NCBI GenBank assembly: GCA_016712865.1
Contig: JADJQH010000002.1
Coordinates: forward strand, 1,364,001 to 1,428,000
Source: Dokdonella sp.
GTDB lineage: Bacteria > Pseudomonadota > Gammaproteobacteria > Xanthomonadales > Rhodanobacteraceae
DNA length: 64,000 nucleotides
Reading direction: 5' to 3'
The stretch's first letter is position 1, and the number at the start of each line of letters is the position of its first letter. The notes under the pieces were generated by a model. The model searched no databases and was not told where the DNA came from. It saw nothing but the letters and a program-made list of their open reading frames with translations. This document shows positions 20,301 through 29,183 of the stretch, in pieces. Both the position numbers and the translations under genes were made by a program.

Positions 20301-20543
20301 GTTGATCGCCAGCGCACCGTGTGCCGCTTCGACGGCAATCGTGAGTTGCTGGCCGGTGAACGAGGCACCGGAGAGGCGGATTTCGTCGGCCACGTTGCTG
20401 CTGGCGGCATCGGCGGCATCGATGGCGGACTGGATCGTGGCGTGGGTACAGGCCGTCCCACTGCCCACCGTATAGATGTTGGCGAATGCGGGGGCCGCAG
20501 CAAGGGCGGTGGCGAAGGCAAGGCAAAGCGGCAGACGTTGCAT
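17316..20543 (-). CDS. Large secreted beta-helix protein with Ig-like repeats and LFRDGFE tag
   Basis: A 1075-residue exported protein. A signal peptide (1-21) is followed by YTVGSGTACTHATIQSAIDA and a beta-helix to about residue 480, ending in a choice-of-anchor-Q-like segment (DPQFVNVSTGEYHLASTSPA, FGPQDLGAFE). Two or three Ig-like modules follow (AEYAGDALNTPDTSQ and ASYAGDARFQASSGT are the Big_3-type signature), then a DUF11-like module (VRYGQTLVYTAIVRNTGTAA). The C-terminus is DTDIIVLFRDGFEAD. Start 20543 is supported by the signal peptide; the frame stays open upstream on the antisense of the kinase gene. It is divergent from the cassette 2 sigma gene, 141 bases away, and is a plausible target of that sigma factor. 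A role in surface adhesion is inferred. Confidence 0.82.
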   Translation of the reverse strand: MQRLPLCLAFATALAAAPAFANIYTVGSGTACTHATIQSAIDAADAASSNVADEIRLSGASFTGQQLTIAVEAAHGALAINGGFATCTSPNPTPGVRTVVSGPSQLNGNPVMQVADTADLTLRNLEISDGYVGGLVLETGAGTATSRITLDNTHVVHNSATEGGGIRLANYNTATMPERLSLQLIGNSIVGFNNASVRGGGIACSNARLEMRNYATVRENRVGVAGFAGSLDGGGIHAVDCELDISAIGPAGLGALYSNTAALQGRGGGLYLTGVRARADFYPVVAGESVVVHGNRAREGGGIAVADGARLNMYGNSFLLDNLADVAGGALWVMPGGAAGIDTRVLMQSTLEGAPEDATTCPNPEQCAGIFFNRAINNSGDAMPGAVLQVAAGGAGTAQVDLRGVRIMSNRGLSLVSQESAPSRVSINGSLIAENRIDGGFGAFVSQSASNALVLSASSVANNLFMNPSSTVFGTGTTCAPQDDAVGVHLRRSIIWQPGHSLLFTLFDPPQASCFTHLIANDFGWLGTAPDRLAIDPQFVNVSTGEYHLASTSPALDFAPAFPDDVVLGLGPRAINLPAVSDRFGPQDLGAFEQSFLTTVTAGLGTSGGSVNPPAQSVPYGQTASIVVSPASGWSAVMPPAGDCPIGSFSAPTYTTGAVQASCNVVVSFIHQTNLNLGVSANPAVFGQTLIISANLVDGVSPTGNITFRDGANVLGTAPISGLSASIATDALEPGTHVLTAEYAGDALNTPDTSQVINLVVNRAATTTTVPPIPAIRFGQSANVVATLGVTAPGNGTPTGTITVTGGSDTCTITLPATTCVLTPATFSANVEVTASYAGDARFQASSGTQMLQVIPQYVGGTLSGVDATGLVLQLGTNGTPAGTYGVPQGATGFAFATAVAVGANYAVSVQSQPSGLFCTVSNGSGSMPAEDVGNVAVACSNAPHAVLSGSIDNGTGFVRYGQTLVYTAIVRNTGTAAANDVPVAGAVSAALDGAASTWSCTVQGGASCGNAGSGGFNDSVDLPIGGQVTYIVQVPVRAVTPETLASFGFSANAGEISVVDTDIIVLFRDGFEAD

Positions 20544-20574
20544 GGTCGGTCTCGTTGGGAGGCTTGGACGTATC

Positions 20575-20600
20575 GACGCGCTTTCGTGGCGGCCACCGAC
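20575..20600 (-). promoter_or_regulatory. Candidate ECF-type promoter GTCGGTG-N9-AAAGCGCGTC
   Basis: Second copy of the spaced motif, ending 31 bases before the start of the 1075-residue beta-helix protein. Both conserved blocks match the copy at 17249-17274 exactly, while the 9 bases between are unrelated, which points to selection on the blocks. It lies in the 141-base divergent region shared with the cassette 2 sigma gene. Confidence 0.42.
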
Positions 20601-20684
20601 ATCCGGACCCGCGGGCGACGCGGCAGCGACCAACGGCAGCCAATCCCCCGCCAACGCGATAGAGTGGCGGCCGGAGGGCAGCCC

Positions 20685-21206
20685 GTGGACCAAACAGCGT
20701 TGCAACCATCGCAAGACCCCGCATTCGATGAGGTCTATCAGCGTTTGCGTCGCGTCGCCCGACGCGAACGGCGACGGGTGGATGCCGGCAACACCTTCAA
20801 CACCACCGCGCTGGTGCACGAGGTGTATCTGGACATCTGCAAGCTGGAGAATCCGGCCGCCGTGCAGGACTATTTCGGTTATGCGGCACGCGCCATGCGC
20901 AACCTGCTGATCGACCACGCGCGACGCTACCTGCGCCCCAAGCATGGCGGTGACCTGCAACGCACGGTGCTGGATTCGCAGGCCATGGACGGCGTGCGCA
21001 TCGATGCCGGCCAGGCCATCGAACTGGATTCCGCACTGAACCGACTGGCCGAGCTCGATCCACGCGCGGCCCGCATCGTCGAGTTGCATTTCTTTGCCGG
21101 GCTCGGCCTCGAACGCATCGCCGAATTGCTGGGCGTGTCGGACCGCACCGTGAACCGTGATTGGCGCGTGGCCCGGGCCTGGTTGCAAAGTGAGCTCGCC
21201 GACTGA
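20685..21206 (+). CDS. ECF-type RNA polymerase sigma factor (cassette 2)
   Basis: A 173-residue sigma factor of the Sigma70_ECF/TIGR02999 type. A GTG start at 20685 is chosen because GGAGG lies 7 bases upstream and the homology begins just after. Region 2.2 reads NTTALVHE (39-46) instead of the acidic motif, with Thr41 at an acidic position. FGYAARAMRNLLIDHARR (regions 2.3-2.4) and ERIAELLGVSDRTVNRDW (region 4.2) define the two DNA-contacting parts. No anti-sigma gene is nearby; the next gene (42 bases on) is a kinase. The gene upstream, on the opposite strand, is the large beta-helix protein. Confidence 0.9.
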   Translation: MDQTALQPSQDPAFDEVYQRLRRVARRERRRVDAGNTFNTTALVHEVYLDICKLENPAAVQDYFGYAARAMRNLLIDHARRYLRPKHGGDLQRTVLDSQAMDGVRIDAGQAIELDSALNRLAELDPRAARIVELHFFAGLGLERIAELLGVSDRTVNRDWRVARAWLQSELAD

Positions 21207-21248
21207 AGCGGTGTCGGCTTTTTCCGCCCTTGCGCGTCGAGATCCTGC

Positions 21249-24038
21249 ATGAAGAAATCCAGCCCCGATGCCTACACCCGCCTGCGCGCGTTGTTCGAGC
21301 GCTGCGCCGACATGGCCCCCGGCGAGCGCGAAAGCTGGCTTGATCGCGAGCAGGTCGACAACACCACGCGCATCGAACTCGAACTCATGCTCGCCGCCGA
21401 TGCCAACGCCGAGAACCTGCTCCAGCAGGATGTGGTCGACCTGATCGGCCAGTTCGAAGAACGCGGTGACGAATTCAGCCCCGAGCGTCTGGTCGGCCTG
21501 CGTTACGGCGCATTCCGCCTGACCCGCATGATCGGCAGTGGCGGACAGGGCACGGTCTACGAAGCCGAACGCGTTGAAGGGGATTTTTCGCAAACGGTGG
21601 CGGTCAAACTGCTGCGCCGCGGCATCCATGACCGCCACGAATACCGCCGTTTCCGACGCGAGCGCGACATCCTGGTGCGGCTTGATGATCCGGGTATCGC
21701 GCGCCTGATCGATGGTGGCGTGAGTGCGGAAGGCGTGCCTTACCTGATCATGGATCTGGTCAACGGCGAGCCGATTGATGTCTGGTGCGCGGGCCACGCT
21801 CCGGATTTGCGTCGGCGCATCGATCTGTTCGAGCGGCTTTGCGCGATCGTTTCTTCGGCACACCGCGCACTGATCGTGCATCGCGACCTCAAGCCGGCCA
21901 ACGTGCTGGTGGGCACGGACGGTGCGGTGAAAGTGCTCGATTTCGGTATCGCCCGCCTGCTCGACGAGGACGAGGGGCCGGAGCGCACGGCGGTACCGAT
22001 GATGACCCCCGGCTACGGCGCACCCGAACAGCTCAGCAACGGCCCGATTACCCTGGCCACTGACGTCTACGCACTGGGTGTGATCCTGCGCCAGTTGATG
22101 ACCGGCCAGGCGCCACGCGTTGGCCAGAGCGGCGTGACGACACAACCGTTGCCGACCCGATTCACGCTGCCGGTGGAACTGGACTGGATTGCAAGCAAGG
22201 CCTGCGACAGTGATCCGCAACGGCGTTATCGCGACGCCGCGGAATTGCACGATGACATCGTGCGCTTCCAGTCCGCGCGCCCCGTACGGGCACATCCACC
22301 ATCGACGTTGTATGCCGCGCGCAAGTTTGTGCGCCGCCATCGCGGCGGCGTATTGACCAGCGCCTTGTTCCTGCTCGCGGTGCTGATCAGTGCCGGAGTG
22401 GCGTTGTGGCAGGCGCAGGTCGCACGCACGCAGGAGGCACGCGCGACGCAGGAAGCGGATCGTGCGAAATCCGCGCTGGCCCGCACCGAGGCGGTGCGCG
22501 ACTTCGTGGTGTCGGTATTCGAAGCAGGCGCGGCCGGTTTGCCTGCGGATCAGGTGCCCGACACCGCAACCCTGCTCGAACGCGGGCGCAGCGCGGCGCT
22601 GGCGGGGGGCACCCAATCACCGGAGACCCGGGTCGAGATGCTGTCGGTGCTGGGCAGCATCCATCTCGCCCTGCAACGCGAGGACCGCGCACTCGAATTG
22701 ACGGACGAAGCAGTGGCCTTGCTGGAAAGGCAATCGCCCCGCAACGATGAAGCCTATGCCAGCACGCTGTCGCGGCGTGGCGAATTGCGTGGACGGCTCG
22801 GCCGCTTCCCGGACGCCATGGCGGACTTCGACGCCGCACTCGCCCTGCAAACCGCGCGTGCTCCGGATTCGCTCGATGTGGCGCGTACGCTGATCGCCCG
22901 CGGCGAACAACGTGCCGCCAACGGCCAGGAAATGGAAGGTGTTGCCGACTACGCGCGTGCGCTGGCCATCGAACAAGCGCATGCCGACACACCGCTCGCG
23001 CTGCGTGCGCAGACCAACAACGGTTATGGCATCGCGCTGTGGCGAGCGGATGATTGCGAACGCGGTGAACCCTATCTGCGTGAGGCGGTCGTGCTCGCAC
23101 GTCAGGTGTATGGCGAGAACCACATGGAAACCGCTGGCGCCCTGTCCGGACTCTCGTTGTGCCTGACCCATCTGCTCAAGTTCGATGAGTCCGAAGGGGT
23201 GTCGCGGGAAAGCCTGGATATCCTCACGCACATTTTCGGCAGCGACCATCCGGCCCTGGGACAGTCCCGGAACAACCTGGCCAACCTGCTCATCCGGGTC
23301 GGCAAACTGCGCGAAGCCGAGCCCCTGCTGCGCGCCAAGCTGGCCGCCGACCACCTGACCGGTGTCGATGAAGCCGGCAGCGGACTCAATACCTGGATCA
23401 ACCTCAGCAACCTGCTGCGCAGCCGGGGCGACCTTGCAGGCGCGCGCGAGACTGCGCTGACGGCGCAACGCATCGGACGAACCGTTGCCCTGGATACTCC
23501 CGTGGGTCGTGAACCCGATGTGCTGCTCACCCGCATCGACGTGGCCAGCGGCAACTGGAGCGCCGCCCGCGCCCGCATCGATGCATTCCGCCAGTGGCAG
23601 GCAACTCCGGCTGGAGCCCAATTGATGCTGCCTGCCCGCATCGATTTCCTCGAAGCCCGCATCCGCCTTGAAACCGGCGAGCTTGACGCTGCGCAAACCC
23701 TGGTTGCGCGCGGACTGGAATCGGCCGATGCGCTGGGATGCACGTACGGCGTCCAGGCCTATGTGGTGAGCGCCGACCTGCGCCGGGCGCAGCAGCGCGA
23801 CGCCGAGGGCCGCGACCCGCTCGATCGCGCGGTAGCCCAGTGCGAGCGCCTTGGCACAACCGGCCACTTTGCCTATGGCGAGGCCCTGCTGGCGCGTGCC
23901 GAGTGGCGCCTGCGCCATGCCGACCGCGACGGCGCGATCCGCGATGCGGACCTGGCTGATTCCGTGCTTGGCCTCGAATTGCTTGCCAGTCATCCCGCGC
24001 GCATGCAACTTGCTGCGCTGAATTCCCGACTGCATTGA
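21249..24038 (+). CDS. Transmembrane Ser/Thr protein kinase with TPR sensor domain (cassette 2)
   Basis: A 929-residue paralogue of the other two kinases. The kinase domain spans about 86-345 with glycine loop GSGGQG (96-101), catalytic lysine 120, HRDLKPAN (211-218), DFG (231-233) and APEQ (258-261). A single membrane span at about 368-387 separates it from some 540 residues of TPR-like helices expected in the periplasm. The gene follows the sigma gene in the same direction and both probably share one transcript. Its likely substrate is that sigma factor (inference from gene pairing and the Thr-containing sigma motif). Confidence 0.93.
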   Translation: MKKSSPDAYTRLRALFERCADMAPGERESWLDREQVDNTTRIELELMLAADANAENLLQQDVVDLIGQFEERGDEFSPERLVGLRYGAFRLTRMIGSGGQGTVYEAERVEGDFSQTVAVKLLRRGIHDRHEYRRFRRERDILVRLDDPGIARLIDGGVSAEGVPYLIMDLVNGEPIDVWCAGHAPDLRRRIDLFERLCAIVSSAHRALIVHRDLKPANVLVGTDGAVKVLDFGIARLLDEDEGPERTAVPMMTPGYGAPEQLSNGPITLATDVYALGVILRQLMTGQAPRVGQSGVTTQPLPTRFTLPVELDWIASKACDSDPQRRYRDAAELHDDIVRFQSARPVRAHPPSTLYAARKFVRRHRGGVLTSALFLLAVLISAGVALWQAQVARTQEARATQEADRAKSALARTEAVRDFVVSVFEAGAAGLPADQVPDTATLLERGRSAALAGGTQSPETRVEMLSVLGSIHLALQREDRALELTDEAVALLERQSPRNDEAYASTLSRRGELRGRLGRFPDAMADFDAALALQTARAPDSLDVARTLIARGEQRAANGQEMEGVADYARALAIEQAHADTPLALRAQTNNGYGIALWRADDCERGEPYLREAVVLARQVYGENHMETAGALSGLSLCLTHLLKFDESEGVSRESLDILTHIFGSDHPALGQSRNNLANLLIRVGKLREAEPLLRAKLAADHLTGVDEAGSGLNTWINLSNLLRSRGDLAGARETALTAQRIGRTVALDTPVGREPDVLLTRIDVASGNWSAARARIDAFRQWQATPAGAQLMLPARIDFLEARIRLETGELDAAQTLVARGLESADALGCTYGVQAYVVSADLRRAQQRDAEGRDPLDRAVAQCERLGTTGHFAYGEALLARAEWRLRHADRDGAIRDADLADSVLGLELLASHPARMQLAALNSRLH

Positions 24039-24442
24039 CGCCGGGCCACTGGCAAACCGGGTAGCCATTCCCGACCAGGCCGGATCCGGAATGTCGAAGG
24101 CGGATGAGGGTGGTTCCCTTCTCCCGCTGGCGGGAGAAGAGCCTGTCCCGGACTTGATCCGGCATCCGGCATGCCGAAGGCGGATGAGGGTGGTGGTGGG
24201 ATCCGCGAAAAATTTCTGTTCCGTGACTACGCCGCACCACCCTCTCCCCAACCCCTCTCCTTTATGCCCCTCTGGGCACACCAGCGGGAGAGGGGTGCTG
24301 ACATGCATATTCCGCACCAATCACGAAAACCTGATCATGGTGGAGATTGCGTCACTGCGTAGAACACTCTATATTGCATTGTGCACATCTGCTGTGCAGT
24401 CTGAAATCGGAATCGTGGTCACGCCCGCATCAGGAGAATGCC
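24039..24442. repeat. Gene-free stretch with CTCCCGC hairpin repeats
   Basis: About 400 bases without a credible gene. It holds a near-perfect hairpin TTCTCCCGC-TG-GCGGGAGAA (24119-24138), two copies of GGCGGATGAGGGTGG (about 24099 and 24179), and an inverted relative of the same family at about 24238-24299 (CACCACCCTCTCCCC ... CAGCGGGAGAGG). Related copies lie at about 39750-39822 and 55499-55640. The first hairpin might also terminate the kinase transcript, but no T run follows. Confidence 0.6.
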
Positions 24443-25360
24443 ATGGCGAACATGTCCTGGGTCACCAGCTGGTCGGATTGGCGCAATGCCATGGGACCTT
24501 CCGGCAGTCGCCACCGACGAGATGTGGAGACATTCCTCAAGACCCACCCGGCCATTCTCTACTGGGGCGATTCCTGGTTCAGCACGCCGCTGTACTTGAA
24601 CCTGGCCCGCCAGAGCGCACGGCGCATCAACGGCCTCAACATGATCATCGGCAAGCCGGGAGCCACGGCTGCCGAGTTGTTTGACGAAGACGGGATCAAG
24701 CGCATGGTCGAGCGCATCCAGGCCAACCCGTTCGATGTGGTTTGCCTGAGCGCGGGCGGCAATGACTGCCTCAGCGACCGCCTTGCGAAGGTGTTCAAGG
24801 CCTGGCTTGGGAAAGCGCCTACGCGCAACGACAGGATCGATGCCCTTGCGGCCTATCAGATCCTGAGCAAGTCCGGCCTGCTGGACGGTGTCCATCGGGT
24901 TTACGACCGCCTGCTGTCACGCCTGCAAACAGTGCGCAAGATCCGACCATCCTTGCGCGTGTTGGGACAACCCTACTTTCCCATCAAACAAATCGGCGTG
25001 GCCGCTGACCTGACGGTTGGCAACATCGGCCTGGTCGCCTTGCTCAAGGGCGATGTCGGCCCGTGGTTGTGGGGACCCATGCAGCATGTGCTCAGGAACA
25101 AGCAGGAGGGTGAGACGTTTGCCCGCATGATGCTGGAGGACGGATTCCGCGATGGCGTACTCGGCCGCCTGGCGAAGCAGTACAAGGGCTTCTTCAGCGT
25201 GGTTGATTATTCGACGGCCAAAGGGATCGGCAACCCAGGTTTCTGGAATGACGAGATCCATCCCAGCGAAACGGGCTTCGATAGTCTGGCCATACCGTTC
25301 AATCAAGCCTTGAAGACCATTCTGCCGGCAGCCAAACAGGGTGCCGTGGCAATCATCTGA
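24443..25360 (+). CDS. SGNH/GDSL-type hydrolase
   Basis: A 305-residue protein with the blocks of the SGNH hydrolase fold: WGDSW (Ser44 nucleophile) near 41-45, a glycine of block II in IIGKPGATA (about 68-76), GGND (105-108) and DEIH (Asp270, His273). Family members are esterases, lipases or deacylases. No signal peptide is visible, so it is probably cytoplasmic. The start at 24443 follows AGGAG by 6 bases. A patatin-type phospholipase begins 110 bases downstream in the same direction, so the two may act on the same lipid or ester substrate. Confidence 0.8.
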   Translation: MANMSWVTSWSDWRNAMGPSGSRHRRDVETFLKTHPAILYWGDSWFSTPLYLNLARQSARRINGLNMIIGKPGATAAELFDEDGIKRMVERIQANPFDVVCLSAGGNDCLSDRLAKVFKAWLGKAPTRNDRIDALAAYQILSKSGLLDGVHRVYDRLLSRLQTVRKIRPSLRVLGQPYFPIKQIGVAADLTVGNIGLVALLKGDVGPWLWGPMQHVLRNKQEGETFARMMLEDGFRDGVLGRLAKQYKGFFSVVDYSTAKGIGNPGFWNDEIHPSETGFDSLAIPFNQALKTILPAAKQGAVAII

Positions 25361-25470
25361 GACTTCAGCCGCGCTCTACCGCGCGCGTGGCCGCGCGCTG
25401 AAAGGGTGAATTCATTCGGTCCGGGCCACCACTCGCGATGCGGTCCCATCCATCACGCAAGGAAATCATC

Positions 25471-28400
25471 ATGGAAAGGATTTTCGATCCACGCGTTGTC
25501 GACTCGAACGCCGAGGGTGCGGTGGACCGGGAAGTTGCAAGAGTCGCCGCAGCACGCCGCAAGCAGGCCGGCATCGATGCAGATCCACACGGAGCGTGGG
25601 GCCTGGCGCTCTCCGGTGGCGGTATTCGCAGCGCCACGTTTTGCCTGGGTCTGGTACGCGGCCTGGCCAAGAACAAGCTGCTCAGACAGATCGATTTTCT
25701 GTCGACCGTATCGGGCGGTGGATACCTCGGCACCAGCCTGGGTCGCTTGTATGGCGAGGGAGCGGATGCCAAGGCAGTTGAGGCTGGCGTGGCCAGCAAC
25801 AATTCCATGTGGCTCTGGTGGCTGCGCAACAACGGCCGCTATCTCACCCCGGCGGGAGCAAAGGACCTTGTCTACGCGACCGCCTCGATCTTCCGCGGCG
25901 TCATCGCCACCCATCTGGAAATCGGCATTCTGCTTCTGCTGCTGGGCTGCCTTGTCCTGCTTCCGCATGTTCTGGTTGCCCTGTATCCACCACTCCCGGA
26001 AATCACCCTGTGGAACTATGCCTTCATCTCGGTGATGCCGAGCGCTTGGGCCTGGCTGTTGCCCATTCCCGTGCTATTCGCCCTGCACCAGATTATTGCC
26101 TACTGGTACTCACGCGATACGACACCCGTTTCCAGCATGATCCTGATTGTCGTCATTGCACTCGCCAGTTGCGCGCTTTCCTGGGTCTTGCTGTGCCAGC
26201 CGTGGCCCCCCAAGTCTGCATTTCGCTTCATCTTCGGCCTGCTTGCCTTGGCGCCAGCGACGGCCATGCTCGGTTCCCTTCGCTTCTGGTTCGGCAACCG
26301 CAGTGCTTCCGAGCAACGCCTGATGCGCACCAAGCGCCTTGCCGGTGCGCTGGCGGCAGTGGCACTGGTTGCGATACTGGCGCTGCTCGACTGGTCCACC
26401 TGGCAACTCACCCAGTGGATCAACAGCGGCGACAGCTCCATCGTGAATATGTATTCCGTGACCGGCGTGGCCTTTGCGTTGACCGCACTGGGTCGCTTCA
26501 TCCTGCCGCTGGCGCAGCGCTGGATGGCAACCGTGAAAAGCCAAGGCATCAACGTGGAACGCATGTTGAACCTGCTGGGCTTCGCCCTCGTCGCCCTGCT
26601 CGTGATGGCGTGGACAACCGCCTTGAGCACCTGGATCTTCACCATCGAAACTCAAGGAAGCTACTGGCCCGCACCGATGGCGACACTTTTCGATGTCTGG
26701 CCCGCCAAGGTGTTGCTGGGCGTGTTTGCGACCTGCCTGTTCTATGCCTTCTTTTCGCGTCGGAACTTCGATCTGCTCAATCTCGCCACTCTGCACAACT
26801 TCTACCGCGCGCGCATCGAGCGCGCCTATGCTTCTTCGGGCAACAGCGGAACGGCCGAATCCCGCTTTCCGGAATCGGCCCTGGCCGAGGTCAGCTCCAC
26901 GCTGACTGCCCAGGTCGCACCCTTGACCGAAGCGATCCGCGGCGATGACATCGACATCGAGGACTACCGCCCGCAGGATCATGGCGGACCGGTTCACCTG
27001 ATCAACTGCTGCATCAATCAGTCGATTGATGATCGCACGGATCTTTACAGCGCCGACCGCAAGGGCATTGCCATTGCCGTCAGTTCATTGGGCATCGAGG
27101 TCGGCAGCCGTTTGCCACTCGACATGGCCAGTACGCCACATCTGGGCAAGTTGTCGAAATGGACGGCCATTTCTGGCGCGGCGGTCAGCACCGGCATGGG
27201 CTCGCGCACGGCCTCGGGGCTGGCGGCGCTTTTGTTCATGTCCGGCATACGCCTGGGCTATTGGATGGAGCGACTGCTGGCACCCGCCAGCACGCCCGGC
27301 AAAAGCCCTCGCTGGGCGCGAATCCTGGATTTTGCGCCCAAGCCGCTTGCCATCGTGGCCGAGTGCTTTGGCCGTTTTCCTGGGCTTTCCAGCCCGATCT
27401 GGTACCTCTCCGATGGTGGACATTTCGACAATACGGCCATCCATGCCCTGCTCAAACGTCGCGCGCGCATCATCATCGCCGCCGACTGCGGGGCCGATCC
27501 TTCCTATCTTTTTGCCGATCTGGAATCGTTGGTGCGCAAGGCCAAAATCGACTTTGACGCGACCATTGAATTCCTTGACTCCGAATCGGCCAACGATGCG
27601 GCGTTGGCCGGCATCCTCGGTACCCCGGAGAGCATCAGCCCGGATCCTGGCAGCCGATGGCTGGTGCTCGGTCGCATCCGCTACTGCGATGACAGCATCG
27701 GCACCTTGCTGCTGGTCAAGCCACGCCGACTGGAATCCATGCCTTTCGACATGCTTGCCTATGCGGACCGCAACCCGAATTTCCCCCAGCAGACCACGGG
27801 CGATCAATTCTTCGATGAGGCGCAATGGGAAAGCTACCATCAACTGGGCCTGCTGCTGGGAAGGCAGATCACGCAGGATCTGGTGAACCTGGCGCGCTCA
27901 AAAACCCAGGCAGTCACCCAGACTGCGTTTTCCAGCCTCAGCCAGCAGACGGTCCTGAACGCGGAAACAGAAGAAGCCAGCACGCGCCGCCAACGCGCCG
28001 GCATGTCACTGCGAACAACCGTTGGCGCGGGAATTTCGCTCAGCTTGCTGATCGCGGCATGGCAAGGCTTCGTGGAGTACCGGAAATCCCTGGCAGACGA
28101 TGCCAGCGCCTACGAAGATCGTGTTGAAACGATGCGGAGATCAATCAGGGATGCGACAGTTTTTGACTCGATAGACAGACGCAAGCTCGGAGAAGTCATC
28201 CGCGAATCCCGCAAACGCGCAGATCATCGCGATGACGACTTGCTGGATGCCCTGTCCAGCGCTTGCACTCGATTCACGGACCCTTCTTGCCCAGCACTCA
28301 CCGGCAGTCTCGAACTGCACGATAGTGACTACTGGTTTCAGGCAAAGCTGAGGGAAGTGAACCCGCCAACATTGGCCAGCATGGTCGAGATCGCGGCAAC

Positions 28401-29082
28401 CAACGCGGTCCCGCACACCGTCGCGTCCCCGCCCAGTGAAGTTTCTTCCGGAACACACGAGCCAGCCGGCGATCAAGTGGTCGAGGAAAGCGCCGCCATG
28501 ACGGTGATTGCAAAGTTCCCGCACGACATCCTCACCACAAGCAGCACGCGTCCCGAGACAACATCCCCAAATGCGAGACTCGGATCCTCCATTCCCGCGG
28601 AAGGGGTTCCACCGCTTGCGGAGTCCTCGACAACCGCGGCTCCCGGGGCTTCCTTGCCTGCAGATGCGGCTGCGTCAATCGAGGGCACCAGCACCGATCC
28701 CTCGGCCTCGGCACCCAGCAGCGAATGCAAGCCACCCGTTCGCCTCTACGTGCATATCTATGACGAAGTCAGCCGGCCGCTGGCACGCGCTTTGGGTCAG
28801 AAACTGGCCGAGCGACTGCACGCACCGGAACCATCCATCGAAAATGTGGTGAGCACCGCGCAGCGCAATGGTCGTCGCACGCCTTATGTCTGGGATGCGT
28901 TGGCCCTCGTCTATCCGGCTGGATCACAGCAAGCCTGTGTGCAGCAGGCTGCCGCGCTGGCACACGAACTGGGCCTGGATGCATCGAGCCTGCGAAAGCG
29001 CGAGATCAGCTTCGGCACCCCCGATGTGTTTGAGCTCTGGCTGCCGCCGCTGAGCATCCCGCCAGTTGCCGCGAAGCGTTGA
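25471..29082 (+). CDS. Large membrane patatin-like phospholipase
   Basis: About 1203 residues. The patatin oxyanion loop SGGGIRS (48-54) and nucleophile elbow TVSGGGY (79-85, Ser81) stand at the N-terminus, while the catalytic Asp lies in SDGGHFDN (about 647-654). Between them some seven or eight hydrophobic segments (about 150-430) insert a membrane domain into the hydrolase, with another at about 850. A low-complexity Ser/Pro/Thr region (about 1000-1085) leads to a compact C-terminal domain (about 1088-1195, LVYPAGSQQAC, FELWLPPL). That last domain is partly duplicated as a fragment at 30681-30905. Start 25471 is preceded by AAGGAA. Lipid acyl hydrolysis at the inner membrane is likely; the physiological role is unknown. 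Confidence 0.82.
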   Translation: MERIFDPRVVDSNAEGAVDREVARVAAARRKQAGIDADPHGAWGLALSGGGIRSATFCLGLVRGLAKNKLLRQIDFLSTVSGGGYLGTSLGRLYGEGADAKAVEAGVASNNSMWLWWLRNNGRYLTPAGAKDLVYATASIFRGVIATHLEIGILLLLLGCLVLLPHVLVALYPPLPEITLWNYAFISVMPSAWAWLLPIPVLFALHQIIAYWYSRDTTPVSSMILIVVIALASCALSWVLLCQPWPPKSAFRFIFGLLALAPATAMLGSLRFWFGNRSASEQRLMRTKRLAGALAAVALVAILALLDWSTWQLTQWINSGDSSIVNMYSVTGVAFALTALGRFILPLAQRWMATVKSQGINVERMLNLLGFALVALLVMAWTTALSTWIFTIETQGSYWPAPMATLFDVWPAKVLLGVFATCLFYAFFSRRNFDLLNLATLHNFYRARIERAYASSGNSGTAESRFPESALAEVSSTLTAQVAPLTEAIRGDDIDIEDYRPQDHGGPVHLINCCINQSIDDRTDLYSADRKGIAIAVSSLGIEVGSRLPLDMASTPHLGKLSKWTAISGAAVSTGMGSRTASGLAALLFMSGIRLGYWMERLLAPASTPGKSPRWARILDFAPKPLAIVAECFGRFPGLSSPIWYLSDGGHFDNTAIHALLKRRARIIIAADCGADPSYLFADLESLVRKAKIDFDATIEFLDSESANDAALAGILGTPESISPDPGSRWLVLGRIRYCDDSIGTLLLVKPRRLESMPFDMLAYADRNPNFPQQTTGDQFFDEAQWESYHQLGLLLGRQITQDLVNLARSKTQAVTQTAFSSLSQQTVLNAETEEASTRRQRAGMSLRTTVGAGISLSLLIAAWQGFVEYRKSLADDASAYEDRVETMRRSIRDATVFDSIDRRKLGEVIRESRKRADHRDDDLLDALSSACTRFTDPSCPALTGSLELHDSDYWFQAKLREVNPPTLASMVEIAATNAVPHTVASPPSEVSSGTHEPAGDQVVEESAAMTVIAKFPHDILTTSSTRPETTSPNARLGSSIPAEGVPPLAESSTTAAPGASLPADAAASIEGTSTDPSASAPSSECKPPVRLYVHIYDEVSRPLARALGQKLAERLHAPEPSIENVVSTAQRNGRRTPYVWDALALVYPAGSQQACVQQAAALAHELGLDASSLRKREISFGTPDVFELWLPPLSIPPVAAKR

Positions 29083-29183
29083 TGGCGTAAACGTCAAGGC
29101 AAACTGGAACCGCCACGACATCACCCCGCAATCCTCCGCTGCGCGCAGGTGCAGCGCAGCCGTGGCGGACGGAGCAACGCGGA

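Noticed and set aside
20073-20684. Upstream extension of the cassette 2 sigma gene
   Set aside because: The frame is open through the antisense of the beta-helix gene; the GGAGG before GTG 20685 and the homology start define the true gene.
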